A stretch of DNA of 64,000 bases from Isochrysis galbana (GCA_018136815.1 CM030932.1:3781790-3845789), one strand, 5' to 3'; counted from the stretch's first letter, positions 1 to 10,542 are shown. Notes: a model not told the origin generated them from the letters alone. A program made the numbers and translations.

Positions 1-242
1 CCATCTCGGACGGAGCGCGTACGTGCGCACCACAGACGCAATCAGGTTGTTCGGTCGAGCAAGCATCGCTGCGAGACGTGAGGCTGCCGCCGTGAGCCTG
101 TCGAGGTAGCAGCGTGAGGCGCTGCCGGTTCTCACTACCCACCCAGATAAGCTCACCGTGCCAGGAGCCCACGGAAGAGCGTGCCGTCGCAGGCGCCGGA
201 CCGCGGGCGCCACTGCCCGCCTTGGCGCACGACGCCTGCCGC
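1..242. other. Sequence downstream of RPT6, no gene seen
   Basis: This is the 3' flank of the minus-strand RPT6 gene. I see no coding signal, repeat or RNA here; it presumably holds the RPT6 3' UTR and end signals, but no clear polyadenylation signal stands out. Confidence 0.5.
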
Positions 243-3128
243 TTACTTCCATAGCTTCTTGAGCGACATGTTCTTCTCGTTGTCCTTCTTCATCACCTTC
301 GCGACCGCCATTTCAAAGTCATCCTGCGTCACGTGCACGCGGCGCTCGCGCAACGCAAACATGCCCGCCTCGGTGCACACCGACTTGGTCTCCGCTCCAG
401 ACGCGTCGTTCATCTGCGAAGCGATCTTGCGGAGGTCGATGCCGCGCGTGAGGTTCATGCGGCGCGAATGGATCCGCAGGATGTCGAGGCGCGCATCCTC
501 GTTCGGGTTGGGGAACTCGATCTTGCGGTCGATCCGGCCTGGCCGGAGGAGGGCGGAGTCGAGGATGTCGATCCGGTTGGTCGCCATGATCACCTTGATT
601 TGGTTGGTCGCCTCGAAACCATCGAGCTGGTTGAGGAGCTCGAGCATTGTGCGCTGCACCTCCGAGTCCCCACCACCTGAGCCGCCGTCCATGCGCGCGC
701 CGCCGATCGAGTCGATCTCGTCCATGAAGATGATGGAGGGGGCGTGCTCGCGCGCCATCACGAAGAGCTCGCGCACCATTCGAGAGCCCTCGCCAATGTA
801 CTTTTGCACCAGCTCGGAACCCGAGACGCGGATGAAGGTGCAGTCAGTGTGGTGCGCGACCGCGCGCGCAAGCAGCGTCTTGCCCGTGCCAGGTGGACCA
901 TACATTAGCACGCCCTTGGGTTGCGCGATGCCGAGTGACTCGAACAGCTCCGGGTGCTTGATCGGCAGCTCGATCACCTCCTTGATCTCCTTTATCTGTT
1001 TGTCACAGCCGCCGATCATGTCGTACGTTGAATCGGGCACCTTCTCGAGCTTCATCAGCGAAACCAGCGGGTCCACTTTGCTTGGTAGCACGAGGTGGAG
1101 CGTGTACGAGTCGTTGCGCAGCGCCACGCGGTCATTCGGGTTGAGCTTCGAGATGTCGATCGCTTTGTCGATGTCCACCACATACTTACCCTCGGGATGC
1201 ACCTTGACCAGCACCTTCTTACGCCCCATCACCTTGACCACCTCGCCCACATACGAGCCGGGCTCCTGCAGCAGCGAGAGCTCCTCACGCAGCAACCGCA
1301 CCTGCGCGGTTAGGGGCGGGACCGACGGAATACAGCGTGGCGCTCGCGCAGCCGGGCGAGTGCGCGAGGCGGCGGACAGCCGCAGGAGGAGCGTCGCCGG
1401 CTGCGCCGCCAGCGACACGGCGTACTCCGGTTCCACCGCATCCCAGCGTCTCCTCCCTCCTGGACTGCACGTTGGTCGCCAACGTGCCAGCAACCGACGG
1501 CGTCGCCACGTGCTCTCGCTTCCACTTGCGCATTACACTTTCGCATCACAAGATGCCGCGCTCCGCGTCGAACCCAGGCGCACAGAGCAATCGAGCTCTC
1601 TCTCTAGCCCTCATGCTTTCAGGCCTAGAATCCATACATCAACCCCTTGCGTCGGCCCATCCAACTTCGGCGCACCAGGATGGTCTCGATGGGCCACGCT
1701 CTCAGAGCTCCCTTAGCTGGGCTTACCCCTCTGCGCATTGAGTTCGCCCTGGACTCCCAGCCCGCTTTCCCTTACTTCGAATGCACGCTCTTCCTAACGT
1801 GTGCCGCAAATCTCCCAGCTTTTGTTGATTGGCCACGCGACCCAAGAGTCCCCCAAACGCCCGCCGAAGCACCGCTAACTCCTCAAAGTGGGGCTCAATC
1901 CGATGCGCCTCGAGGCTCGCGCCGCCTACGCTCGTCCGCTCAATCCCACATCTGCTCACAGCCCCCACCCCCCTCCCCGCCGCTCCCTCCACTTCCCCCC
2001 CGCCCCACCGCACTGTGGCACCCCAGAGATCCCCGTTTCCCTATGGCAAAATTGAGACCAGCTCGAGGCTTCCGATCTCCCGCTTCAGACAGTCTCACTC
2101 CCTCTGTCCCAACTAATCCCTCACACCCTGTGAAAACGTCGTGTGCATGCACAGAGCCCCACAGAGCCCTCACATTCGAGTTGAAAGTTGGACTCATTTC
2201 TCTGCGCTTCTAGCCTCCCTTCGCGCCCTCCTCACCCACCTTCCTTCCCAGCATGCTCATACACCCCGTGGAGTCCTGCTAGCGCCCCAGCCGTCACCTT
2301 CGGGCTGGGTTCATGCTTCTGTGCCGAGAGTCACCCTACCGCCACATGTCTCGCCTAAGTAGACTGAAGGATGCCCAAGCGCGCCCACACGCCCTGTGGA
2401 GCCCCCTTGTGCTGAGTAGAGCCCCAGCTCACCTTGGAGCTGCACTCATGCCTCCACGCCCCTTGCCTCTCCTGGCCTGCCATTCTCTGACCCAAGCCAC
2501 AGCACGCTCTCGATGCCCCCTCTGTAGCCCCGGCTCGTCCCCCACGAGCGCTGGCTCACCGTGGAGTTGAGTTCATTCCTCTACGCCTCAAGCCTCCCCC
2601 GGCCTCCCTTCTCCTCCCATCTCCTCCCCCCCTCTGAGCCAAAGCCACCGAAAGCACCCACCCGACGCCTCGGCCGCCCTCCAAGCGCTGCCTCACCTTG
2701 GAGTTGAGCTCATTCCTCTGCGCCTCGAGCCTCCTCAGGTTGGAAGTCTTCTCTCGCACCACGACCTGAGAAAGAGAGAGCGTGAGTGAGTGGGTGAGCA
2801 TAGGAGTGAGAGGGGGGGGAAGGGGAGAGGGAGGGGAAGGGGGGGAGGAGAGAGAGAGAGTTAGAGGGAATGGGAGAGAAGGAGGGGCAGAGGGGCAGAG
2901 GCAGAGGCAGAGGCAGAGAGAAAGAGAGAGAGAGAGATAGGGAGGGAGGGAGAGGGGGAGAGGGAGAGAGGGAGAGAGGGAGAGGCAGAGGCAGCGAGAG
3001 AGAGGGCGTGGGGTGGAAGGGAAGACGAGGGATTGGACCGCGCTACGCTGTCGCGCGCTCGCCTCAAGCTCGTCGATCTTGGAGGAGTAGTAGCTCTGGA
3101 TGCCATGGCTCGCCGCCGCCGCCGCCAT
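243..3128 (-). CDS. RPT6: 26S proteasome regulatory ATPase subunit RPT6 (PSMC5/SUG1), three exons
   Basis: One of the six AAA+ ATPases of the 19S base, which unfold ubiquitinated substrates and feed them to the 20S core in nucleus and cytosol. Exons read as 3128-3063, 2765-2697 and 1301-243, giving 397 aa (human 406). Exon 1 encodes the N-terminal helix start ([11 protein letters not shown]), exon 2 the coiled coil ([15 protein letters not shown]), exon 3 the OB and AAA domains. Walker A GPPGTGKT is near residues 180-187, Walker B IIFMDEID near 235-242, the ATPase '[12 protein letters not shown]'-type segment follows, and the C-terminus is LWK as in animals and yeast. Family identity is near certain from long stretches of conserved sequence. 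Intron 1 appears to start with GC (GAG|GCGAGC), because only that donor keeps phase and aligns with RPT6 proteins. Intron 2 is 1.4 kb and contains copies of exon 2. Confidence 0.96.
1876..2605 (-). repeat. Degenerate tandem array derived from RPT6 exon 2 plus its donor
   Basis: Reading the minus strand inside RPT6 intron 2, the 3' end of exon 2 and its splice donor recur at about 2554, 2427, 2292 and 2170, with a fainter trace near 1880. Spacing is 122-138 bp. The nearest copy keeps the exon words for GGAGGC, GAGGAATGA and CTCAACTCCA followed by GGTGAG with only a few changes; distant copies are progressively worse. The array therefore looks like a series of tandem duplications that lengthened the intron. 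I infer that the copies are normally skipped, since using them would duplicate a coiled-coil segment. Confidence 0.75.
2806..3005. repeat. Purine-rich (GA/GGGA) low-complexity tract in RPT6 intron 1
   Basis: About 200 bp of GA, GAGAGG and GGGAG runs on the plus strand, which is a polypyrimidine tract on the coding strand and leads into the CTTTCTCAG acceptor of exon 2. Similar tracts occur in introns and promoters across the window. Confidence 0.85.
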
Positions 3129-4179
3129 CACGCGCGGGCGATGGGCGCGAGCGCGGGAGGGTAAGGGTAGGAGTATTAACGTAAATGGTGTGGAGGGGGA
3201 AGAAAGTTCTAGCTGAGAGGGGTGTGGCGAGAGTGACGGGTGAGCGTGGCCGCACCCCGGCAAGATTCATCTAACTCTTGGCGGTTCTTTACTTACACAT
3301 GGCAGCCTCCACATGAGATATTGATTCCCGAGATTCAGATGTTCCTTAACGTCTCGAGGCCCTTTTGTTTTCTCTCCACGCGCATCGCCACGGCGTCGCT
3401 CGTGGGGGGCACCTCCGCGCCGCCGCGGCGCTCGAGACGTTGTTGACCGGGGGAAACCCGCGCGGGGGGGGGAAGGGGGGGCTGCCCCTGCGGGAAGTAC
3501 TACGAATACTTTTGTATTTTGTACTCTGCTATCACTCAGTTCTCCGAATTCACATGAACACATGAACCCCTATACCCCTATAGGGGTTGTCTGTTTCTGT
3601 TGTCTGGAAGAACCGAACTTTCCTCGGGTTCGGGAGGCGCAGTAATGTGAGTGTTTAAAATAAAACTCGACGGCAGTACTCCTTCGGATTCTGATCAAGA
3701 TTGTAGTTGTGAGGTGCACTCTACTACAAAAAATCGCGACAGTCGTGAGGTGCGCTCTTTACAATAAAAAGCGTTCGTCGTCTTATTCTTACAATAAAAC
3801 GACAAGGACTATGGAGGTCTTTTCTTTACAATTAAGCTACCCAGACACTAGGCCGGTCACTCATCACTCACGCTTTTTAATTTTTAACCACTATTTTCCA
3901 CCCCCACCCCTCCTAGGTCATGGGTGTCCAATCAAGGATTCCTCAGGGACCCCTCTTACGACCTGCCCCCCCTACCCCCCCCCCTCCCCGCGAACCCCCT
4001 CTACCCCAAGAAAAAACAAGGCGTCGGTGAGTGACTCCCCCGCCTTGTCCGCTTGTCCGGCCCATAGAAGTCTATTTCTATTTTGTAGGGGTAGGCCCTA
4101 GTAGGCCAAGATATCCGGATATATCTCTTGGATATTTGGGCGGATTTTTGGCATTTGGATATTTGGTGGCTATTTGGGC
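3129..4179. other. Intergenic region upstream of RPT6, no gene recognised
   Basis: Holds the RPT6 5' flank (3129-3290) and then mixed, partly AT-rich sequence from about 3500. ORFs here are short, differ in composition from the neighbouring genes and show no family motif. I see only scattered C-runs at 3900-4010. Confidence 0.4.
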
Positions 4180-4385
4180 ACGGACTGCGCCCCAACCCAA
4201 AAGCACAACCCTTTTGTGCGCCTCGTGTGGAAACCGAACGACCAAAAAAATTCGAGCAGAGGAAGGAGGTGGATGGAGAGAGAGAGAGGGGATATCTAAT
4301 ATCTAAGGGCGGTGTCGTAATAGTGACAGGGTAACCTAGAAGCTGTAGGCGAGTAGCCCAGAATCTTCAGATATTTTTTAAAAGT
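4180..4385 (+). repeat. Retroelement 3' tail, family B (copy 1)
   Basis: Ends with a segment close to GTAGCCCAGAATCTTCAGAT followed by a T run, shared with copies ending near 8915 and 29233. The upstream part has the same order of blocks: a purine-rich GGAGGTGG stretch, then AGGGCG, then the tail. The repeated 3' end plus T run suggests the 3' end of a non-LTR retroelement. This copy is 5' truncated or strongly diverged. Confidence 0.55.
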
Positions 4386-4418
4386 AATATCGGAGGGGGG
4401 CCTGACATATATTTCCGC

Positions 4419-4639
4419 CCTACGTATGTGAAACAAAGGAACGGTGTTTTTTTTCGGAGTCGGAGGTCGGAGGCCCACAAAACACAAAACATATGTTTTT
4501 CGCTGTTTTATTTCGGGCGGCCCCCCTACCCCGCACATCTGTTTTTTACAATGTTATTTTTCTCTGTTTTTTTTCGACTGCAAAAAACACACTGTTTTTG
4601 CTGTTTCATTTCTAAGTTTGACTGTGTTTCACATGTAGG
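4419..4639. mobile_element. hAT-like MITE with 8-bp target duplication (AAACAC-word type)
   Basis: The ends are inverted repeats: CCTACGTATGTGAAACA on the left and TGTTTCACATGTAGG on the right. The element is flanked by an exact 8-bp duplication, ATTTCCGC, at 4411-4418 and 4640-4647, the duplication size typical of hAT transposons. The 221-bp interior has no coding capacity and is filled with GTGTTT, TGTTTTT and AAACAC words, i.e. repeats of the AAACA word in the terminal repeat. A second copy lies at 24248-24450. Confidence 0.85.
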
Positions 4640-4849
4640 ATTTCCGCACGTCCGTCAGAGGCCTGAAATCGGGTATATTGTATATTTTCGAAAATTTTGC
4701 CGGAAGAACCCCGGTTTTTTTTTGCGGATCTCCCATACCGGATCATATAGGAAGCTTATTTAGGCCTTCGTTTGCCCATTACAAAAAAACCTTCTAATAT
4801 TCTTACCGCACTCGCGGTGAATGGAACCACTCCCTACTACACGTAGCAC

Positions 4850-5551
4850 GTAGCATACTTTCTACACCCCCACTCCCCCGGCCCTTCTCCCCCCGCCATA
4901 AGGCGACTCCCCCCGTGCACTACTAGGGGGATAGGGGTGAAGGGCTTAGATATGGTCCGGTGGCCCGCGCCTCCCCCCGGTGATCTTTCCCCCCCCTTCC
5001 TCCTGTGTCTCCGAGTGGGCGGCCGACTCTGTCCCGACTTATCCTGTAAACAGGTGCGGGACTTACCAATTTTTCGGTGGGCGGAGCTCTCGCTCCGCCC
5101 ACCCCCACCCCCTTCTCCGCGCTCTCTCTCCCCTCTCCTGCGGCACGCGCGATGGCGCGCCTGCGGCAGGCCTCCAGCTGCCCTCTGGCGGCCCCTGGAG
5201 GCTCCTGGAGGCCAGCTCAGGGGGCAGAGGAGGCTGGGGCTGGGCCCTGGCCTCCCCTGCCTCCCCCTCGCTGGCGCTCCTGAGCCTCTGGGGCCCCCAC
5301 GCTGCACCTGTCTGCCTGTCGACCAGGGGGGGAGGGGGGGTTGGAGCAATGGGCTGGTCACGAGGGGCCAGGATGGGCGAATGGGGCGATCCTGTGGGGA
5401 AGGGAGTGGGTCAGTAGGGCAGCAGTGGCCTCCTGGCAAGCCATCAGGCGTGCCAGGAGGATGAGTGGTTCCTCCCCCATGGCAGGGGAGGAGTGGAGAG
5501 AGGGGCGGGCCTCGTGCCCCCCCATGGGGCAACCAAGTATAAACTTAGTTC
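4850..5551 (-). mobile_element. SINE-like retroelement family A copy, minus orientation
   Basis: Inverted relative to, and clearly homologous with, the copy at 20878-21653: both contain the GTGGGCGGAGCT / AGCTCCGCCCAC block, the pair AGGTGCGGGAC / GTCCCGCACCT, and the GATGGCGCGCCTGCGGC region. The 5' end on the minus strand carries the AACTAAGTTTATACTT hairpin followed by CCATGG. No target duplication could be found, so the 3' limit (near 4850) is approximate. Short ORFs inside are not conserved genes. Confidence 0.7.
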
Positions 5552-5635
5552 CTCCGCACCCCCCTGTGAGTGACCGGGCTACCAACCACCAACCTCCAAC
5601 CTCTGCCTCTATCTACCTCTACCTCTACGTCCTAC

Positions 5636-5692
5636 TCCTCCTGATCCCTCTCTCCCTCCCTCCCTCCCTCTCCCTCTCCCTCCCCATCTCCT

Positions 5693-5764
<72 letters not shown>
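5636..5764. repeat. Pyrimidine tract and (CA)n microsatellite
   Basis: CTCC/CTCT repeats run into about 30 CA dinucleotides at 5705-5764, interrupted once by AT. This lies 165 bp upstream of the Pkr1-family start codon, so it may be promoter sequence. Confidence 0.95.
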
Positions 5765-5766
<2 letters not shown>

Positions 5767-5928
5767 GTTGGGGCAAACATGAACTGTACGCGGTACAGTG
5801 GTACTTCTACAGAGACCGTCGTCGTGCACAATCGTTTGTTTTTGTTTTCGCGCCCCACCTCACGTTCGTCATGAGCCTCCCCCCCCCTCCGGTATCTGCG
5901 TCTCCCCATCGGCGCCGAGCGGCGGGCG

Positions 5929-6963
5929 ATGGCGGCGGCGGCGCCGAGCGGCGAGCCGGGCGCGCTGACGGAGTTGGGGCTTCCCTCGTGGCTCGAGTCG
6001 CTGCTTCAGCCGGGCGTTGGCGATGGGGTCTTTATCACGCTCAAGGCCTCGCTCGTCTGCCTCATCCTCACGCTCCTCGCTATGTGCTACCACATCGAGG
6101 ACCCGGTGAGCGCCGGCGGCAACGGAGAGGCGGGCGTCGTAGGGGCTGGGAGGAGCTGGAAGGAGCTGGGAGGGGCTGGGCAGGGCTGGGCAGGGCTGGG
6201 AGGGGCTGGGAGCGGCTGGGAGGGGCTGGGAGGGGCTGGGAGGGGCTGGGAGGGGCTGGGAGGGGCTGGGAGGGGCTGGGAGGAGCTGGGAGGGGCTGGG
6301 AGGGTCTGGGAGGAGCTGGGAGGGGGCGAGCGGTGTGAGCGAGGTGGCTGAGTGGGCCGGGGGGGAGGAGTACGTGTGGGAGCTGTGGGCTAGCGCGCAG
6401 AGGTGATGGAGGGGCCGGCAGGGACGTGTTGAGGGGATCAGAGGCTGCATTTGGGCCCAGTCAGCGGGAGAGGCACGTGGGCGCGTCGTTGGGAGCACTT
6501 TGAGGACTCAGTGAGCGCGGAGGCCGCGGACCCCAAGCAGCAGAGTGGGGGCCACCTAAACTTCCTCTACCCTCCTGAGCTAGCGGACACATTGCCCTGC
6601 CATGTGGCACGCACCATTTGTGCTAGCTGGCTGGCCCTCCATAAGATGGAGAGGCTAACTTTTCATGTGGCACGCACCATATGTGCTAGCTGGCTGGCCT
6701 TCCCTGCGATGGAGAAGCAAACTTTTCACGTCTCGCTCGGTCTTCATGGCAGGACATTTCGTTTCATCTATACATCTTCACGGGAATGGCATTTGTCCTG
6801 CTAATCGTGGTCGTGTGGTGAGCGCCAGCTCCATCTTGCCTCCACCATTTCGGCAGGATGTGCGCAGTGGCTTACCATCAGACCTCGTCGCGCACACAGG
6901 TTCATCAATGAGCTTCGAGCCTCCAAGCGGGAGAAGAAGGACGGTGCCGAGAAGAAGGACTGA
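5929..6963 (+). CDS. PKR1: Pkr1-family ER membrane protein (V-ATPase assembly factor), three exons
   Basis: Pkr1 is a small two-span ER membrane protein which in yeast helps assemble the V0 sector of the vacuolar H+-ATPase. Exons read as 5929-6105, 6753-6817 and 6900-6963, joining in phase to 101 aa (yeast 122). Visible features are the family-type LESLLQPG motif before the first membrane span (about residues 34-53), a second span from exon 2 ([15 protein letters not shown], about 65-80), then [10 protein letters not shown] and a lysine-rich cytosolic tail. Both introns are GT-AG with GTGAGC donors; intron 1 contains a 10-bp minisatellite. ATG 5929 was chosen because it opens an Ala-rich lead into the conserved motif. 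Family assignment rests on motif order and topology, so it is good but not certain. Confidence 0.72.
6149..6325 (+). repeat. 10-bp minisatellite (GGCTGGGAGG) in Pkr1 intron 1
   Basis: About 17 near-perfect units of GGCTGGGAGG with a few CAGGG and AGGAG variants. It produces long spurious ORFs in several frames and is G-rich enough to form quadruplexes. Confidence 0.95.
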
Positions 6964-7436
6964 ATTTGCCGCGGGGATCAGGGTCGCCATGTGGCACGGA
7001 TGCATGACATCACATAAGGAGCGTACTACGGACAAGACGTGAGGCGATTCACGCATTGTGCAACGTTGTAAGTCTGCACCGTTTTGAATAGGATGGCGAG
7101 GACAAGCGCAACACGATCTTTGCACAAGATGTGCATTGTCGCCAGCTGAGCTTTTGGATTGTTGTTCACCCCCAGCCAGGTGAGAGGCTGCGACAACTGC
7201 GGCGGAGCGGTTGCCATCGGTGCGATGTCGAGATGGAGAGATGCGCCGACGACGTCCTCAAGATGGGGATGAGGCCGCAACTAGAGGGTGACCAGCAGGG
7301 GGCTCAGATGGCTCGTTTCGGGGGGGGGGGGGCGTTGGTATCATAATTAATTTACTTTTAATCATTCTCGCCGCGCGCACAGCTTCGACTGCTACTACTC
7401 AGGTCGTTTGCCTTCATTTGGTACCCCCGCAAAAAA
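6964..7436. other. Intergenic sequence, no gene recognised
   Basis: The 3' flank of the Pkr1-family gene followed by mixed sequence and a G run at 7320-7332. No motif, repeat relation or RNA was recognised. Confidence 0.4.
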
Positions 7437-7735
7437 AACTATTGTTATAGTTGTTACCCCCCAGGAGCCAACGCCCCCAAGGAGCTCTCGGGGGCCCCCG
7501 AGAGCTATCGGGGGGAAATTTTCTCCCGATCGCCAACAGCCCCACCGAGAGCTATCGGGGGACCGAGAAAATCCCCCGAGAGCTATTGGGAGATTTTACG
7601 TCCCCCGGGGAGCTATCGCGTTTTAAGGGCGGCCCCTGATAGCTATTGGGGGGGGAACGACGGGCGCCAACAGCTATTGGGGGAAAACGACGGGAGCCAA
7701 TAGCTATCGGGGGGCTGTCCTCGAGCCCCCAGGCG
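7437..7735 (+). repeat. Word array built on AGCTATCGGGGG, preceded by a hairpin
   Basis: About seven spaced copies of (G)AGCTATYGGGGG occur between 7495 and 7715, mixed with inverted forms such as CCCCGATAG-type words. The array is immediately preceded at 7437-7452 by AACTATTGTTATAGTT, the same hairpin that opens the family C retroelements at 34.5 and 49.2 kb. I found no clear terminal repeat or target duplication, so the type of element is unresolved. Confidence 0.6.
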
Positions 7736-7945
7736 TAGGGCGGTAAAATAGGGTTTTTTATTAGGGGTGAAAAAATGACCATCTCACGGTTAAGGAAATT
7801 TCAGGATTTTTTTCGGTAGAAAGTTACCGATACACCCAACTAACACATATCCGGGCCCCATTGGGACCCAGACCTCCCCCTTGGGCCCCCACAACAAAAC
7901 GTAAGCAAATATTGACGAAAGATGCTAAAGTCGGAAAGGGATAAA
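7736..7945. other. AT-richer spacer, nothing recognised
   Basis: A short stretch of lower GC with no ORF of interest, lying between the word array and the next SINE-like copy. Confidence 0.4.
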
Positions 7946-8520
7946 CTAAGTTTATACTTAGTTCAGCATGGGGGGCGCCTCGCGTCCTCCCTCTCTGGCA
8001 CCAATTCCCCTCCGGGGGGCCTGTCGGTCAACCCCAAGCTCTGCCTTCTGGCATGAGCAGGGCATTCATCACAACAACCCAGACCCCCAGTGGGCGCGGG
8101 TCGCGAGCCGCACTCCCGGGCCCGCATGGGCCTGCTCTCGTACTGACTTGTCAGAGCAAGGCTGATCTCACTCTTGGAGATTGCCTGCGAGGGCGCGCCG
8201 GCAGCTAGCGCGGAATGCGGTTCTTGCGGGGAGCTCATGGAGCTTTCCTCGGGGGTGACTACGGGCATGGTGATCGACGCACGACGCACGACGCACGGAG
8301 GGCGCGGAAGTGTGGAAGGAGGCTTGTGGGAGGTGGTGGCAGGCGACTGGGGGTATCGCGAGGCCGGCGAAGCTCTTGGGCTGGAGACTCCAACACCCAG
8401 CCCCTAGGTAGAGCACAAGGGGACGTGCCGCAAGGCAGGTGGAGGAGAGACAAGGGAAGCGGGCGAGGCTACATTGGCGGTTAGCGGGGTCGCGCGCGCG
8501 GCGTGAATATTAAGAAGTTT
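7946..8520 (+). mobile_element. SINE-like retroelement family A copy
   Basis: It opens with a hairpin (arms AACTAAG and CTTAGTT around TTTATA) followed by CAGCATGGGGGG, and ends with GTGAATATTAAGAAGT and a T run. Its 3' third (CCGCAAGGCAGGT... GTGAATATTAA) matches the copy at 16020-16255, and the GTGGGCGCGGGTCGCGAGCC block matches 43.66 kb. No target duplication was identified. ORFs inside are GC-rich shadows. Confidence 0.7.
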
Positions 8521-8558
8521 TTTTTAGTAGCCACAGAACCGCCCGAAACAGAACGCGC

Positions 8559-8917
8559 ATGAGTGGCGACGGCCACACGAGTGGACAAGCACGCATGCGC
8601 AAAGACACAACGGAACCCGACATGCCCACACGTGACACACTCACGCGCACGAAAAACCCAAACACAGGGAAACGGACTACGCAAACAACGCATTCAAAAG
8701 GTCTGCCCCGAACCCGCACTCTGAACCAGGCCCACGGTAGCGCAGCTGGGCCGTATCCCGTATCCCGTACCCCGGATACCGAAGAACGAAGGAATGATGG
8801 GGGGAAAGGGAGGAGGTGGAGAGAAGGGGGGAAAGGGCGGTGTCAGCGGGAAGGTAGGATTACCTAGACCTAGTAGGTGTGTAGCCCAGTATCTTCAGAT
8901 GTTTTTTGTAAGTCGAA
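8559..8917 (+). repeat. Retroelement 3' tail, family B (copy 2)
   Basis: Homologous to 28.95-29.24 kb: both share AAAAGGYCTGCCCYGA, a following ACCAGRCC block, a purine-rich GGAGGTGGAG stretch, and the end TAGGTGTGTAGCCC, CTTCAGATG and T run. It follows directly on the family A copy, so either may be a late insertion. Confidence 0.6.
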
Positions 8918-9024
8918 CGCGAACGCAACTCAAACTTTTTGACCGTTTGAACATTATAGTCAACTACTTTACCTTCTACTCCCTTGACCCCCAAACAAAG
9001 GGAACACTGTGAAAAGCACCGACA

Positions 9025-10542
9025 ATGTTCCTCGCGCCGCGTACAACGGAGAGCCCGAGTGGGTCTGGGCGAGCTCCGCCTCGAGGGATGGCGCTCTCCG
9101 TGCGCCCTGTCTCTCCCTCCGCCTTCCCCGTCTTCGACACGTACCGCACGATCGAGCGGGAGTGCCTCACCACCGACCGCGTCCGATGGCACGTCTGCGT
9201 CATCTCGAACACCGTCGCGGACAGAGCAATGTGGGTGTGGGCGAGGCACGCAATTGGTCACGCAGCCGAGTTTGTCTTCAAGTGCTTCTCCTTCTGGGAG
9301 GCGGCGATTGAGACACCCGCAGAGACAATCGAGGGAGAGGTGAGGGAGGTACGGCGCGCCCTGTACTCATCGATGGGGCAGAAAATCCACCCGTTCGGGA
9401 GACAGATCTTCAATGCGACAGGAGCGGTGTGGTTGAAAGAACTTCCCCTCTCTTGTGGTAAGCTGTGGGCAGTACCCACGCGCTCGCTATATCCGGGGTA
9501 TGGAATGCTCCACTTTGCACGCCCAGCACATGCAACGAGACTGGCTAGCCTGCTGACGCGCACGCCCCTGCGGCACGGCTGCGGAGAGGCGAGCAACACC
9601 GGGGGGGTTGAAGGTGGGGGAAGGGCAGCCTGTGCCAACAGTAGCGGCAATCTGGGCTGGGGTTTGCTCGAAGGCGAGACTGAACGCGATGGACGTTCAT
9701 TGCGCGTGGGCTGGCTGCAACGTGGACCATCCTCGAAGTCGGGTGGAGGGCGCTCATACCGCCACTCAGAAGAGGTGATGCTCCGCTTGAGGGCGGCGGC
9801 AGGAGTGGGCGCGACCATGAGTTTCTACCTGCATAACCTGAGCCTCGCGGCACAAGTGGCAATGGTCCGGAGCTTTGACGTAATCCTCACGACACACGGC
9901 TCGCATGGTGTTGTGCTTCCCATGGTGCGTCCGTGCACCGCTGTCGTTGTGATGACGCACGTTTGCTACGTAATCGACCAGCTGGCCGAGTACGCCTCGC
10001 GTGGGGGCGGCGTTGCCTTCATTGTGCATAAGTCGGAAGCTCTTGGCGAGGTCCTTCGGTGCACGCTGCATGGGATCAAAGATGATGGCCAGGCCTTGTC
10101 GCTTCCTGCTGAGTATGCTAAGCGAGAGGCGGACGACTTCAACAACATCACTGCCGCGCAGTTTGTGGCAGAGGTGCTGCCCACCGCGCGTGCCTTGCTA
10201 GTCGGAGAGAGGGACGCCCGCATGATTTCCCCAATGATGGCATCCCACGGCTTGGTGGACCGCGGCCTCTCGACCTTAATGAGTCTGGCCACCGACCTAG
10301 CATCGAGTCTATTGAGGCGCACGCACGAAAGCTCAATTGTCACGAATCGGCAGCGCTCAACTGTAGCGGACACATATCGGCGTACGAGTACGCGCTTGGC
10401 GCCGTTGCGTGCGAACGTTGCTTGCCCTTCTTTCGCCAGCTCAGCTCGGAGGAGGTGTGTGCACGCGCGCAGGCCGCCGCGGTCGCGCTCGGCATCAACG
10501 ACGGCCGTGCCCTTAAGCGGAGGATCAAGGCGAAGGCAATGA
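9025..10542 (+). CDS. GT61-like (DUF563) glycosyltransferase, probably one intron
   Basis: GT61 enzymes transfer sugars such as xylose, arabinose or GlcNAc to glycans or proteins in the secretory pathway. The support is the segment at about 9830-9960, where LSLAAQVAMVRSFDVILTTH is followed by a GSHGVVLPMVRP stretch; its order (sLxxQVxxxxxxDVxxxxHGxxxxxxxxMxP) is the usual GT61 C-terminal signature. The frame is open through all 505 codons, but a good intron lies at 9458-9769 (GTAAGC donor, CCACTCAG acceptor, 312 nt), giving 401 aa when spliced. The true C-terminus is uncertain: after about 10,200 a second frame, ending near 10,587, looks more protein-like (SSEEVCARAQAAAVAL), so there may be a further intron or a frameshift. 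No signal peptide is obvious, so an upstream exon may be missing. Confidence 0.55.
   Translation: MFLAPRTTESPSGSGRAPPRGMALSVRPVSPSAFPVFDTYRTIERECLTTDRVRWHVCVISNTVADRAMWVWARHAIGHAAEFVFKCFSFWEAAIETPAETIEGEVREVRRALYSSMGQKIHPFGRQIFNATGAVWLKELPLSCGKLWAVPTRSLYPGYGMLHFARPAHATRLASLLTRTPLRHGCGEASNTGGVEGGGRAACANSSGNLGWGLLEGETERDGRSLRVGWLQRGPSSKSGGGRSYRHSEEVMLRLRAAAGVGATMSFYLHNLSLAAQVAMVRSFDVILTTHGSHGVVLPMVRPCTAVVVMTHVCYVIDQLAEYASRGGGVAFIVHKSEALGEVLRCTLHGIKDDGQALSLPAEYAKREADDFNNITAAQFVAEVLPTARALLVGERDARMISPMMASHGLVDRGLSTLMSLATDLASSLLRRTHESSIVTNRQRSTVADTYRRTSTRLAPLRANVACPSFASSARRRCVHARRPPRSRSASTTAVPLSGGSRRRQ

Noticed and set aside
181-1716. 511-codon plus-strand ORF over RPT6
   Set aside because: It is the antisense shadow of the conserved RPT6 exon 3; the minus strand has the real motifs.
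5871-6338. 155- and 140-codon ORFs running through the Pkr1 region
   Set aside because: They are extended by translation of the 10-bp minisatellite in intron 1.
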